From positions 2,294,001 through 2,358,000 of the forward strand of contig OZ244251.1 in NCBI GenBank assembly GCA_965217175.1: a DNA stretch of 64,000 bases, read 5' to 3'. The number at the start of each line of letters is the position of its first letter. The stretch's first letter is position 1. Source of the DNA: Bin87 sp965217175. GTDB lineage: Bacteria > Chloroflexota > Dehalococcoidia > Lucifugimonadales > UBA3495. The position numbers were made by a program, and so were the translations under genes. Below, one piece after another: positions 41,952 to 51,595 of this stretch. The notes under the pieces were generated by a model. That model saw only the letters and a list, made by a program, of their open reading frames with translations. It was not told the origin of the DNA and ran no database searches.

Positions 41952-44567
41952 ATGGATTTACCCCAACGAATTAATGCACTGAAATCGTCTCTGGCGCGCC
42001 GAATTATGATAATGGATGGCGCCATGGGTACCCAGATTCAGGAACGAGATCTCGGTCCGGATGATTTCGGAGGGGATGATTACGAGGGCTGCAACGAGTA
42101 CCTGAACATCACCAGGCCCGACGTGATTGCCGACATCCACCGCAGGTATCTGGAAGCCGGCGCGGACATTATCGAGACCAACACCTTCGGCGCTACAAGC
42201 GTTGTGTTGGCGGAATATGACCTGGCGGAACACGCACGCCGCATCAACCGGGAAGCCGTACAGATCGCACGTGCCGTGGTTGAAGAATTCGGGTCCGCGC
42301 AGCCGGAACAGCCGCGATTCGTGGCGGGAGCCATGGGGCCGACGACGCGTACGATTTCGGTAACCGGCGGGCTGACCTTTGATGAACTGGCTGCTGACTA
42401 CCACCAACAGGCGGCGGGATTAATCGAAGGCGGCGCCGACTTTCTCCTTCTGGAAACCAGTCAGGACACCACTAACGTCAAGGCGGGACTGGAAGGCATC
42501 GACAGGGCGTTCGCGGAGTTGGGCCTGGAGTTACCTGTGGCCGTGCAAGGCACGATAGAGCCCATGGGCACATTGCTGGCGGGGCAGGACGCCGAGGCGT
42601 TTTACACGTCGTTGGCGCATCGCGATCTGCTGTGGGTGGGGTTCAACTGCGCCACCGGGCCGGAGTTTATGACCGACCACGTGCGGACGTTGTCAGGTTT
42701 GTCTCGGGGGAACGTGGCGTGCGTACCGAATGCGGGCCTGCCGGACGAAGACGGGAACTACAACGAGACTCCGGAGATGGTTGCGGCCACGCTGATGCGG
42801 TTCGCGGACAATGGCTGGCTGAACGTGGCGGGTGGGTGCTGTGGCACCGGTCCCGAACATATACGGCAAATTGCGGAAGGGATGCGCGGCAAATCACCCA
42901 GGATTGGAAACCCCGAAATCGAGACCAGGGTGTCGGGCATTGAAGCGGTAGTGGTGAACGAAGACACCCGTCCAACGATCGTTGGGGAGCGGACGAATGT
43001 GCTGGGGAGCCGTCGGTTTAAACGGCTGATCAGCGGCGAACGGTTTGAAGAGGCGGCGGAAGTCGGCCGTCGACAGATCCGCAACGGCGCTCACGTGTTG
43101 GACGTTTGCCTGCAGGATCCGGATCGGGACGAAACCGAGGACGTGATCAGGTTCCTCGACCAGCTGAATCGGCGGGTCAAGGCTCCGATCATGGTCGATT
43201 CCACTGATGCGGCGGTGATTGAAGAATCGTTGAAGAGATTGCAGGGAAAATCGATCATCAATTCCATCAACCTGGAAGACGGGGAAGAGCGGTTTCAGAC
43301 AGTGGTGCCGCTGGCCCGTCGTTACGGGGCGGCGCTGGTGGTTGGGTGCATCGACGACGACCCAAATCAGGCACAGGCCGTCACCAGGGAACGCAAACTG
43401 GAGATTGCCCAGCGTTCACATCGCTTGCTGACCGAAAAATACGGTGTGCCCGAAGAGGACATCATCTTCGATCCCCTGGTATTTCCGGCGGGAACGGGTG
43501 ATGTCAACTACGTGGGTTCCGCTGCCGAAACCATCGAAGGCCTGAAACTTATCAAGGAAGCGCTGCCGGTCACCAAAACAATTCTGGGCATTTCCAACGT
43601 GTCGTTCGGGCTGCCGGCCGCCGGCCGTGAGGTGTTCAACTCGGTTTTCCTGTACCACTGCACGCAAGCCGGGCTGGACATGGCGATCGTGAACTCGGAG
43701 TTATTGCAGCGTTATACCACGATACCCGAAGAAGAGCGCCGGCTGTCTGAGGACCTGATATGGAATCGGGGCGACGATCCGGTGGCGGCGTTTGCGGCGC
43801 ATTTCCGCGACCGGGCTCCGCGATCAACGGTTGAAGAGCGATCGGCGTTACCGCTGGACGAGCGTTTGTCTAAATGCATCATCGAGGGTAGCAAGGAAGG
43901 CTTGGCGAATGACCTTGACCTGGCGATGAAGGACCGTGAGCCTTTGGACATCATCAACGGGCCGTTAATGGCGGGGATGGATGAGGTTGGGAGACAGTTC
44001 AACGCCAATGAGTTGATAGTTGCAGAAGTTCTGCAAAGCGCCGAGGCGATGAAATTCGCGGTTTCGCATCTGGAACCCCACATGGAGCGCGCGGATGCCG
44101 CCTCCCGCGGGAGGGTGTTGCTGGCAACGGTGAAGGGAGATGTCCACGACATCGGGAAAAACCTGGTGGAGATTATCCTGTCCAACAACGGTTATCGCGT
44201 GGTGAACCTGGGCATCAAGGTGGCGCCGCAAGATTTGATAGCCGGATGCCGGGAGCACAATCCGGATATAGTGGGATTGTCGGGATTGCTGGTGAAGTCG
44301 GCGCAGATGATGGTTGAAACGGTGCGGGATTTTCGCGCGGCCAACATCCGGGCGCCGGTGTTGGTGGGCGGCGCCGCATTGTCAAACCGGTTCACGCGGC
44401 TGCGGATCGCGCCGGAATATGATGGACTGGTGGCCTACGCTCAGGACGCGATGACCGGGCTGGCGCTTGCAAACGTGATACAGGATGCTGATGAGCGCGA
44501 ACGTCTGGCGGCCAGGCTGGCCATAGAAACGGAAGAATTGCAGGCGGCAACGGCCGCCAGGAGCTAA
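41952..44567 (+). CDS. metH: Cobalamin-dependent methionine synthase, without activation domain
   Basis: 871 residues. Domains in order: homocysteine methyltransferase (about 1-310) with zinc Cys ligands in FNCATGPE and GGCCGTGPEH; pterin-binding (about 335-600) with RPTIVGERTNVLGSRRF and a VDSTDAAVIEES strand; cobalamin cap (about 620-710); and Rossmann B12-binding domain (about 715-860) with the DVHDIGKN His-on motif. The fourth MetH domain (SAM-binding reactivation) is missing here and is encoded by the next gene. E. coli MetH is about 1,227 residues as one chain. Confidence 0.95.
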   Translation: MDLPQRINALKSSLARRIMIMDGAMGTQIQERDLGPDDFGGDDYEGCNEYLNITRPDVIADIHRRYLEAGADIIETNTFGATSVVLAEYDLAEHARRINREAVQIARAVVEEFGSAQPEQPRFVAGAMGPTTRTISVTGGLTFDELAADYHQQAAGLIEGGADFLLLETSQDTTNVKAGLEGIDRAFAELGLELPVAVQGTIEPMGTLLAGQDAEAFYTSLAHRDLLWVGFNCATGPEFMTDHVRTLSGLSRGNVACVPNAGLPDEDGNYNETPEMVAATLMRFADNGWLNVAGGCCGTGPEHIRQIAEGMRGKSPRIGNPEIETRVSGIEAVVVNEDTRPTIVGERTNVLGSRRFKRLISGERFEEAAEVGRRQIRNGAHVLDVCLQDPDRDETEDVIRFLDQLNRRVKAPIMVDSTDAAVIEESLKRLQGKSIINSINLEDGEERFQTVVPLARRYGAALVVGCIDDDPNQAQAVTRERKLEIAQRSHRLLTEKYGVPEEDIIFDPLVFPAGTGDVNYVGSAAETIEGLKLIKEALPVTKTILGISNVSFGLPAAGREVFNSVFLYHCTQAGLDMAIVNSELLQRYTTIPEEERRLSEDLIWNRGDDPVAAFAAHFRDRAPRSTVEERSALPLDERLSKCIIEGSKEGLANDLDLAMKDREPLDIINGPLMAGMDEVGRQFNANELIVAEVLQSAEAMKFAVSHLEPHMERADAASRGRVLLATVKGDVHDIGKNLVEIILSNNGYRVVNLGIKVAPQDLIAGCREHNPDIVGLSGLLVKSAQMMVETVRDFRAANIRAPVLVGGAALSNRFTRLRIAPEYDGLVAYAQDAMTGLALANVIQDADERERLAARLAIETEELQAATAARS

Positions 44568-44573
44568 GGCGCT

Positions 44574-45488
44574 ATGACTTCAACTGCCAGGCCGGCTGTG
44601 GTCCCCGTGGACAATCCGCCCAAACCGCCAGATCTGCTTATGCATGTCCTGCAGGACTACGATCTGGACGAAATATTCAGGTACATCAACCCGCAGATGT
44701 TGTATGTCCGGCACCTGGGTTATCGGGGTCGTTTCGCAGAAGCGCTGGCGCAAGAGGAACCCAAGGCTCTGGAACTTCGGCAGCAGGTGCAGCGGATAGA
44801 AGACATCGTGCTCGCCCGAAGAGATATCAGGGCCAGCGCGGTGTTCAAGTTCTTTCCCTGTTTCTCGGACGGCCAAGAGCTGGTGATCACTCAGTCCGAC
44901 GGGTCAACCGAAGTGGAACGGTTCTATTTTGGGCGGCAAAGCGATCGGGAAGGTCTGTGTCTGACCGACTACGTGCGCCCTTCAGGAGACGGGCCCACTG
45001 ACTACATTGCCATGTTTGCGACCACTGTGGGGCCGGGCGTTCGCGCGTTGGCGGAACGCTGGAAGGAATCGGGCAGATACCTGGATTCACACACCCTGCA
45101 GGCGCTGGCGATTGAATCGGCGGAAGGGTTCGCCGAGTTGCTGCACCAACGGATCCGCACCATGTGGGGCATTGGCGAGAGGTCGGTTGGAAAGACGGCT
45201 AGCGAGAACGAGATGCTGGATCTTTTCCGGACCCGTTATCGCGGCAAACGGTATTCCTTCGGATACCCGGCCTGTCCGCGACTGGAGGATCAGGAAAAGT
45301 TGTTCAACCTGCTTGACGTGTTCGCCAACATATCGGTGGAGCTTACCGATGGGTATATGATGGACCCGGAGGGTTCGGTATCGGCGGTGGTGTTACACCA
45401 TCCGGATGCCAAGTATTTTAACTTGGATGAACGGGATATAGAACGGTTGGAAGCAGAGGTTCTGGAACTAGAGAGCGGGATCAAGTGA
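44574..45488 (+). CDS. Stand-alone MetH reactivation domain
   Basis: 304 residues with the MetH activation-domain (SAM-dependent reductive reactivation) core: RGKRYSFGYPACPRLEDQEKLFNLLD and VELTDGYMMDPEGSVSAVVLHHPDAKYF. It begins 6 nt after the metH stop with its own AGGAG, so it is a separately translated protein, not a frameshift. The N-terminal 100 residues include a helical linker. Together the two genes reconstitute a complete MetH. Confidence 0.9.
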   Translation: MTSTARPAVVPVDNPPKPPDLLMHVLQDYDLDEIFRYINPQMLYVRHLGYRGRFAEALAQEEPKALELRQQVQRIEDIVLARRDIRASAVFKFFPCFSDGQELVITQSDGSTEVERFYFGRQSDREGLCLTDYVRPSGDGPTDYIAMFATTVGPGVRALAERWKESGRYLDSHTLQALAIESAEGFAELLHQRIRTMWGIGERSVGKTASENEMLDLFRTRYRGKRYSFGYPACPRLEDQEKLFNLLDVFANISVELTDGYMMDPEGSVSAVVLHHPDAKYFNLDERDIERLEAEVLELESGIK

Positions 45489-45516
45489 TTGCCATTTCAA
45501 TGCGAAGTAAACCAAC

Positions 45517-45548
45517 ACCCGTAGGCGCTGAGTTTGCGGGTATTTTTT
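45517..45548 (+). terminator. Intrinsic terminator after the metH pair
   Basis: ACCCGT / GCGGGT six-pair stem with a 13-nt loop, followed by ATTTTTT. The rest of the 253-nt gap before the next gene shows nothing else. Confidence 0.65.
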
Positions 45549-45741
45549 GGCTCATCAAAATGCCGTCTGGTTGGGCGGCTGGATAAGCCACTCAGTCACG
45601 ACGCCTTCGCCATCGCGCCGTCCGCGCCGGTTGGATACGATGCACAGAGATATGATGGGAATTGCCGGGCTAATGAATCGGACTGAACGATGGGGATAAA
45701 CGACCAGATTTGGCGAATTCAAAGCCACATAGAGCAATAGA

Positions 45742-47355
45742 ATGAACGTGTTCGACACAGCAGTTCCCGCCAATGCCAATGCCGTTTGGGATCCGTACGG
45801 CGAATTGGCCCAGCGGTTGAATGACCGGCCCGACGACGAGCGCGACTACACAGCGGTAATTGACATCGGTTCGGGTTCGGCGCGGGCAGTGGTGATGCAC
45901 GTACACCCCGGCGGCGGCATTGAAGTGCTGGCTCAGCAGAGCGTGAACCTGAATTTGATGAGTCACGTAGACGCCAACGGGATGTTGGACGAGGCGGGAG
46001 TGGCCAGCACGCTGGATGCGATGGATGATTTTGTTCTGGTGGCGCGAGGTTATGGGGCGAAAGCGATCCACGCCATCGCGACCGCCGCGATTCGTGAATC
46101 CGTGAACTCCTCAACCATCACGGATACCGCGATGAAACGGTTTGGGGTGCCGTTGAGGATTATCGCCGGCGAAGAAGAGGCTGCATATTGCTTCATGGGA
46201 GCAATGCACGGCCTGCACGTATCCGACGGGTTGCTGGCGGATGTTGGCGGGGGCAGCACTGAAATCGTTGAGTTCTCGAGTCGTGCGCTGACGGCGACCG
46301 CCACGTTGCCGATGGGGAGTTTGCGCATCGCCAACATGTTCGGCTTGACCGACCGCCCGGAAGCGAACGATCTGGCGGGTGCTTTCGAATACGTGAACGG
46401 TTTGTTGGCAGAGTCACGCGTGCCGAAGCTGCCGTGTTGGGGAGCGCTGGTGGGTTCTGGGGGAACGGTGCGCCTGTTGTCCAAACTGGACCGCCGTCGT
46501 GCTCCCTACCCGATCGTCAAAATGCACGGATATGAGATCGAAATAGATGATTTGTCGGCGCTGACGGAACGCCTGGCGCAATTGACCAGGCAGGAGCGTG
46601 CGGCGATACCGGGGATGAACCGGGAACGCAGTCATTCGGTAGTGGGTGGAGCCGTCATCGCCCTGGCACTGGCAAGGCACACTGGGTCCGATCGGATATT
46701 GGTCTCAGGCCAGGGATTGAGGGAGGGATTGGCACGGAATCCTGGCATACTTGATCCGCACCGGCGAATTTGCCTTCCCAGCCTGAAATCGGTGCAGGTG
46801 GATTCTCTCACCGACCTGACTAGCCGGTTCGCACCGAAGTATTCGCAACGGGGAACGCGTCGGGCGGCGATAGCGGGAACCATAGCGAACGCGGTCTGGA
46901 CGGGTCGGCACAAGCGGTTGACCGGGGCATTGCAGTGTGCGGCGCTGTTGGTGGACGTGGGCAACGCGATTGATTTTTATAATCGCATGAATCGGGCCGC
47001 GAGTATAATTGTACGTACGGATTTGCCGGGATTCACTCACCAGGAATCCGCTTACATAGCGGCGATATTGTTGGTGGCAGAAAGTGGCCGCCTGCTGTCG
47101 CGGTTCAGGAATTCGCGACTGTTGAGGGATAAGGACCGGCACCGGATTGACCAGGCGGCGGCGATCTTGAACCTGTCTGATGAACTGGAAAGTCGGTTGC
47201 CGCCAGATTGCGGCGCTCAGTCAATCGTCGCGCGAAGGAACGATGGCGGGATAATCGTGAAGACTCCGGTATGGTCTGCCAACGCGGTCCCGGCGATCCG
47301 GTCTCGTTGGGACAAGGTTTTCCGGGAGGAACTGCTGATCGTAGGGGGTGAATGA
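45742..47355 (+). CDS. Ppx/GppA-family phosphatase
   Basis: 537 residues of the ASKHA fold. Exopolyphosphatase or pppGpp phosphatase. Seen: AVIDIGSGSARAVVMHV (phosphate 1), ATAAIRESVNS, IIAGEEEAAYCFMGAM, LADVGGGSTEIVEFSS (phosphate 2), VGSGGTVRLLSKLD and GAVIALAL. The C-terminal third (about 330-537) is an HD-like helical region. Its stop overlaps the first kinase-like gene by ATGA. Confidence 0.9.
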   Translation: MNVFDTAVPANANAVWDPYGELAQRLNDRPDDERDYTAVIDIGSGSARAVVMHVHPGGGIEVLAQQSVNLNLMSHVDANGMLDEAGVASTLDAMDDFVLVARGYGAKAIHAIATAAIRESVNSSTITDTAMKRFGVPLRIIAGEEEAAYCFMGAMHGLHVSDGLLADVGGGSTEIVEFSSRALTATATLPMGSLRIANMFGLTDRPEANDLAGAFEYVNGLLAESRVPKLPCWGALVGSGGTVRLLSKLDRRRAPYPIVKMHGYEIEIDDLSALTERLAQLTRQERAAIPGMNRERSHSVVGGAVIALALARHTGSDRILVSGQGLREGLARNPGILDPHRRICLPSLKSVQVDSLTDLTSRFAPKYSQRGTRRAAIAGTIANAVWTGRHKRLTGALQCAALLVDVGNAIDFYNRMNRAASIIVRTDLPGFTHQESAYIAAILLVAESGRLLSRFRNSRLLRDKDRHRIDQAAAILNLSDELESRLPPDCGAQSIVARRNDGGIIVKTPVWSANAVPAIRSRWDKVFREELLIVGGE

Positions 47356-48182
47356 TGACTCAATTCCCGAACCCAGACAGCTACAGAATGGGCGACCGCT
47401 ACGGGCGGCACCCGGACGACGGAGAGTACCCAGGGCGATTGATTATCGTGGAGGGTATCGACGGATCGGGGAAGAGCACGCAGATAGATCTGTTGGGCAA
47501 ATGGCTGGACAGCATGAATCTGGTGACGGTTTTTACCGAATGGAATTCGTCGCCGATTGTGCGCAACACCACCCGCCGGGGGAAGGAAGGCCGGCTGCTG
47601 ACGCCGATGTCCTTCAGCCTGATTCACGCTGCCGACTTCGCGAACCGGGTTCATACGCAGATACAGCCAGCATTGAAGGCGGGAGCTATTGTTTTGGCTG
47701 ACCGGTATGTATTCACCGCATTTGCCCGGGACGCGGCCCGAGGCGTTGATCGTGATTGGTTGAGGCGCGTTTATTCATTCGCCACCCGGCCGTCGCTGGC
47801 ATTTTATTTCAAGGTTCCGCTGGAGGAGTCGATTCGCCGCATAACCATTGGTCGGGAAGGGATTGGTTACTATGAATCGGGGCAGGACATGGGTTGGGCG
47901 GGAAACCGGGCCGATTCATTTCGACAGTTCCAGGGTAGGCTGCTCGAGGAGTATTCAGCGCTGACCGAAGAGTACGGTTTGATTACGATAGATGCCACGC
48001 AACCGATAGTTGAACAGCAACGGGTGGTCCGGAAATATGTGGAGCCGCTGTTAAAAGGCACGATGAAGATTCACGGCCAAAGCGTGCCGGAGGCGCTGGG
48101 CAGCAGCGGGCTGACGGGCAGGTACCTCCGTGTACCCGGCTCTCGTAAACAGGATGCGCGGGAGGGCGCGACCGACGCCTGA
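47352..48182 (+). CDS. Thymidylate-kinase-like protein
   Basis: 276 residues, P-loop NMP-kinase fold. Walker A is GIDGSGKS at 35-42, with an acidic residue before it (VEGIDGSGKST) as in dTMP kinases, LID-region DRYVFTAFARDAARG, and C-terminal TIDATQPIVEQQRVVRKYVE. The N-terminal 25 residues and the C-terminal 50 are extensions beyond a standard 210-residue Tmk, and the usual TQEPGGT motif is replaced by TEWNSSP. It overlaps the Ppx/GppA gene and is followed by a second paralogue. Not necessarily the housekeeping Tmk. Confidence 0.8.
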   Translation: MMTQFPNPDSYRMGDRYGRHPDDGEYPGRLIIVEGIDGSGKSTQIDLLGKWLDSMNLVTVFTEWNSSPIVRNTTRRGKEGRLLTPMSFSLIHAADFANRVHTQIQPALKAGAIVLADRYVFTAFARDAARGVDRDWLRRVYSFATRPSLAFYFKVPLEESIRRITIGREGIGYYESGQDMGWAGNRADSFRQFQGRLLEEYSALTEEYGLITIDATQPIVEQQRVVRKYVEPLLKGTMKIHGQSVPEALGSSGLTGRYLRVPGSRKQDAREGATDA

Positions 48183-48254
48183 AGCGGTGTGGGTCGGGAT
48201 TGCTGCCGTCGCCCCTGACCTGACGGGCACCCGGGCCGTTGCGGGACGAATGAT

Positions 48255-48953
48255 ATGAACAAAGCCAGATTTTACGGGCATACACCGCCCGGGGCCGGCG
48301 AAGAAACCACACCCGGACGACTTATTGTGGTGGAAGGCACGGACGGCGTCGGTCGTTCCACCCAGATTGCATTGTTGAAGGAATGGCTGGAAGCGGAAGG
48401 GTATGCCGTGCTGGATACCGGGTTCCGGCGGTCTGAACTGGCGGCCAACGGGATTGATCGGGCAATGCGGGGGAACACGCTGGACCTGCTGACGCTGAAC
48501 CTGTTTTACGCCACGGATTTTTGGGACCGGCTGGAGAAAAGCATTATCCCTGCCTTGCGCGCTGGAATGGTGGCCTTGGTTGACCGCTACATCTTCTCCA
48601 TCATCGCTCGGGCCAGGGTCCGGGGAGTGCCGAAGCAATGGCTGGACGATGTGTTCGAGTTCGCGATTATTCCGGACCGTGTGATTTATCTGGATGTTGA
48701 CGTGGAACATCTGCTGCCGCGGGTGCTGTCGAGCCGCCAGCTGGACCACTGGGAATCGGGTGAGGACTATTTACACGGGGCCGATCTGCACGATAATTTC
48801 ATCAATTACCAGGGAGCGCTGCTCAAAGTCTTCCGGGAGTTGGCAGACGAGCATGGCTTCGTAGTGGTTGATGCCCGTCGCAGCGTGGGAGAGGTGTTCG
48901 AGACGCTGCGCACTGAAGTGCAGACAACGGTCGCCGATATGGATCGCCACTGA
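48255..48953 (+). CDS. Thymidylate-kinase-like paralogue with Walker A Lys to Arg
   Basis: 232 residues, paralogue of the preceding gene. The P-loop reads GTDGVGRS at 28-35, so the essential Walker A lysine is Arg34. Other landmarks remain: DRYIFSIIARARVRGVPKQWL and FREL...FVVVDARRSVGEV. It may have lost phosphotransfer or use Arg instead. Starts with ATG 72 nt after the first kinase-like gene and ends at a strong terminator. Confidence 0.8.
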   Translation: MNKARFYGHTPPGAGEETTPGRLIVVEGTDGVGRSTQIALLKEWLEAEGYAVLDTGFRRSELAANGIDRAMRGNTLDLLTLNLFYATDFWDRLEKSIIPALRAGMVALVDRYIFSIIARARVRGVPKQWLDDVFEFAIIPDRVIYLDVDVEHLLPRVLSSRQLDHWESGEDYLHGADLHDNFINYQGALLKVFRELADEHGFVVVDARRSVGEVFETLRTEVQTTVADMDRH

Positions 48954-49013
48954 TCCATCGGCCGGAGATGGGGAATCCGGAGGGGATTGGCTCGACGACT
49001 GCGGACGCGAAAT

Positions 49014-49046
49014 GGGGCGGGTTTCATACCCGCCCCGATTTTTTTT
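49014..49046 (+). terminator. Intrinsic terminator after the kinase-like genes
   Basis: Perfect 8-bp stem GGGGCGGG / CCCGCCCC with a 7-nt loop, followed by GATTTTTTTT. Marks the end of the Ppx-kinase-kinase transcript. Confidence 0.92.
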
Positions 49047-49061
49047 GCCCCTGAATTTTGC

Positions 49062-50183
49062 CTACAGGTGAAGGGCTTTGGCCAATCGCCGTCGGTGAAA
49101 TTTGGGGTCTCCCAGGAACTGATACAGGGTGCGCGACGCGGTGGTATGCAGCGTAAGACCGTACTCAGTGGTGCTTCCAACGCCGGCGTGAACCTCGTGG
49201 GCATGATTGCAGGCGTTGTAGTATGCAACGCTGCTGACTGCCTTGGCCAGGTGGATGCTGTCATCGGCCGAGCGCTCCGAATCGAGTTTCCAGAGGGCTT
49301 CGTAGGTGGTCCACCGGGCGGCATCCAGTTCGTTCACCAGGTTGATGATGTGATCCTGAACCCGCTGGAACCTTCCGATGGGTGTGCCGAACTGGATGCG
49401 GGTGCGGCTGTATTCGACCGACATTTCGTATACCTGCTGGGATCCACCGACCTGAAACGCGCACAACAGCGGAACGGATGCGGCGACCGCCCGTTCCAGG
49501 GCAGCCCAACCGCCGCTGAACGTGCCGCCGAGTACCGCAGACCGTTCGACCTGTACTCCTTCGAGGCGAACCTCAGCCAGATTCCAGGCGAAACCTTCAA
49601 GCGGGCGGACGGAGACTCCCGGCGCTCCGGCAGGGATCATCACCAAACCGACGTGCTGACGATTTTCAGTGCGGACGGCGCAGATCAGGTCGGTAGCGGC
49701 GGTGGCATCGTAAACGTACACCTTGGTGCCGGAAATGCGGAACCCGTCTCCGTCTGCGGCGGCGATACACTGCACATCGTCTTCGTCCCACTGATAATCC
49801 ACTTCGGTGATGGCCAGTGACACGGTTCGCCGTCCGGCGGCTACGTCGGGCAACAGCGAGCGTTTTTGCTCTTCAGTGCCGGCTTCCAGAATAGCGAGGG
49901 CCCCGAGAGCGGCAGTGCTGAGGTGCGGGCCGGGAACGGGCCCACGGCCCAATTCTTCAAAGAGGACGCCGGCATCGGTGAATGAGCCGCCTTCGCCGCC
50001 GTATTCAGTGGGAATGATGATGCCGAGCCATCCGGTGGATACCAGTTTTTGCCAGGGTTCGGAGGGGGCCGTTTGACCGGTAGCCGATATGTCCAACAAA
50101 ACCTCTTTGGGATATTCGGTTTCGACGAAACGGCGGACGGCTGCCTTCAGCATCTCCTGTTCTTCAGTTAGGGACAAGTCCAT
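49062..50183 (-). CDS. Acyl-CoA dehydrogenase, smaller subunit of a pair
   Basis: 373 residues, ACAD fold: N-terminal helical domain, LGIIIPTEYGGEGGSFTDAGVLFEELGRGPVPGP, beta domain with ITEVD and VFVYDATAATDLI-like strands, and C-terminal helices ending in GVGSTTEYGLTLHTTASRTLYQFLGDPKFHR. It is adjacent to a 410-residue ACAD on the same strand, the arrangement of heterotetrameric ACADs used on steroid or bulky substrates (FadE26-FadE27 type). Loss of some FAD-binding residues in one partner is typical of that class, but not verified here. Confidence 0.88.
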   Translation of the reverse strand: MDLSLTEEQEMLKAAVRRFVETEYPKEVLLDISATGQTAPSEPWQKLVSTGWLGIIIPTEYGGEGGSFTDAGVLFEELGRGPVPGPHLSTAALGALAILEAGTEEQKRSLLPDVAAGRRTVSLAITEVDYQWDEDDVQCIAAADGDGFRISGTKVYVYDATAATDLICAVRTENRQHVGLVMIPAGAPGVSVRPLEGFAWNLAEVRLEGVQVERSAVLGGTFSGGWAALERAVAASVPLLCAFQVGGSQQVYEMSVEYSRTRIQFGTPIGRFQRVQDHIINLVNELDAARWTTYEALWKLDSERSADDSIHLAKAVSSVAYYNACNHAHEVHAGVGSTTEYGLTLHTTASRTLYQFLGDPKFHRRRLAKALHL

Positions 50184-50260
50184 GATGGTATAGCTCCCGC
50201 AAAAGACCGGGCGTTTCGGGTGAGGTAGGGGCCTGCGTTGTTGATTGGGTAGCGAAGGGG

Positions 50261-51493
50261 TCAGGCGAGGGCGCCGGCGCGCTCCCGTTGCTGACGGCCG
50301 ATGCCGATGCGGCGGGACATGATGACCTTCTGGATGTCGGTGGTGCCGCCGGGGTGCAGTGCAATGATGGCCGCGCGCTGATGGGCTTCGATGTGTCCTT
50401 CGCCAGCGCCCCAGAGGCCGTCTTTGGTAAGAGCGGCCGGGCCCAGGATGTCCAGAATTCCGGTTGCGATACGGAGGCCGGATTGCTTGCGGAAGTAGGA
50501 AGACTGGGGTCCCTCGTAGGTTACGTTTGCGCCACTATGTCGCATCCAGTAGTTTCGGAGCTGGAACAGGCGGCCGATCTCAGCATCGATGTAGATGTCG
50601 ATAAGCCGTTCCTGAACGTCGGGATCGCTGCTGAGGGGCTGGCCCCGGCGATGGTTGGTTTTGCAGTAGTCGAAGATGCGGTCAACAATCCAGTTGCGCC
50701 CTATTTTGCCACCGGTGCCGTGCTCAAGTTCCAGGTGAGTCGTGGCGACCTTCCACCCTTCGTTTTCACCGCCGATGAGGTTTCGGGCGGGGACGCGCAC
50801 GTCGTCAAAGTAAACAATGTTTTTAACACCGGAGCCGGCGCCGGATTCGCCAGCGGATGACAGGAGGTCCATGGGGAACACGCTGATCCCCGGCAGGTTG
50901 GAAGGCACCATGAACCAGCTCAGGTTTTGGTGACGTTCGCCTTCGGGGTCGGTGCAGGTGATGGTCCACATGTAGTCGGAACCGTGGGCGCTGCCGACGT
51001 AAACTTTCTGTCCGTTGATCACGTAGTCGTCACCGTCGCGCCGGGCGGAGGTTTTGGCGTTGGCCAGGTCGGAGCCGGCTTCTGGTTCAGTCAACAGTTG
51101 CCAGGTACGGATTGCGCCTTTGAAAATCTGGGGCAAGAATTCCTGCTTCTGCTCCTCGGAGCCCCAAACCAGGATGGAGTTGCCACCCAATCGTCCTCCG
51201 GAGTCGTAGTACGGAGGCAGCGACAGGTTGTAACCGTCTATTTCCTCCTCCAGGACTACGGAGTGGTCGACCGTGAGTCCGCCGCCGCCGTATCCCTCGG
51301 GAGCGGTGGGCCACAACCAGCCTTTGTCGCCAAGACGGCGACCAAGCTCACGGCGTAGCTGGTACTGCTCGTAGGTCAGGTCGGCGGAGTCGGCGGGATG
51401 GACGATGCCAGCGGGAATATTTCCCTCCAGCCATCCATGCACTTCGGTACGAAACGCTTCCTGTTCAGCCGTATAACGCGGTTCAAAGTCCAT
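50261..51493 (-). CDS. Acyl-CoA dehydrogenase, larger subunit of a pair
   Basis: 410 residues from ATG 51493 with GGAGGG upstream. ACAD fold: DKGWLWPTAPEGYGGGG, QLLTEPEAGSDLANAKTSARRDGDDYVINGQKVYVGSAH, the YDDVRVP-type strand, and C-terminal helices with LDILGPAALTKDG and GGTTDIQKVIMSRRIG. Probably the catalytic or FAD-binding partner of the 373-residue ACAD. The gap between the two is 77 nt. Substrate unknown. Confidence 0.92.
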   Translation of the reverse strand: MDFEPRYTAEQEAFRTEVHGWLEGNIPAGIVHPADSADLTYEQYQLRRELGRRLGDKGWLWPTAPEGYGGGGLTVDHSVVLEEEIDGYNLSLPPYYDSGGRLGGNSILVWGSEEQKQEFLPQIFKGAIRTWQLLTEPEAGSDLANAKTSARRDGDDYVINGQKVYVGSAHGSDYMWTITCTDPEGERHQNLSWFMVPSNLPGISVFPMDLLSSAGESGAGSGVKNIVYFDDVRVPARNLIGGENEGWKVATTHLELEHGTGGKIGRNWIVDRIFDYCKTNHRRGQPLSSDPDVQERLIDIYIDAEIGRLFQLRNYWMRHSGANVTYEGPQSSYFRKQSGLRIATGILDILGPAALTKDGLWGAGEGHIEAHQRAAIIALHPGGTTDIQKVIMSRRIGIGRQQRERAGALA

Positions 51494-51595
51494 GCTAACC
51501 CTCCGACGCCGACGGGGGAGCCGGCCAATATGCTTGCAGTTGAGAGCGCAATTATGCCCTATGAGCACTGGTACGGCAACCGAGTTGCCTCATGC

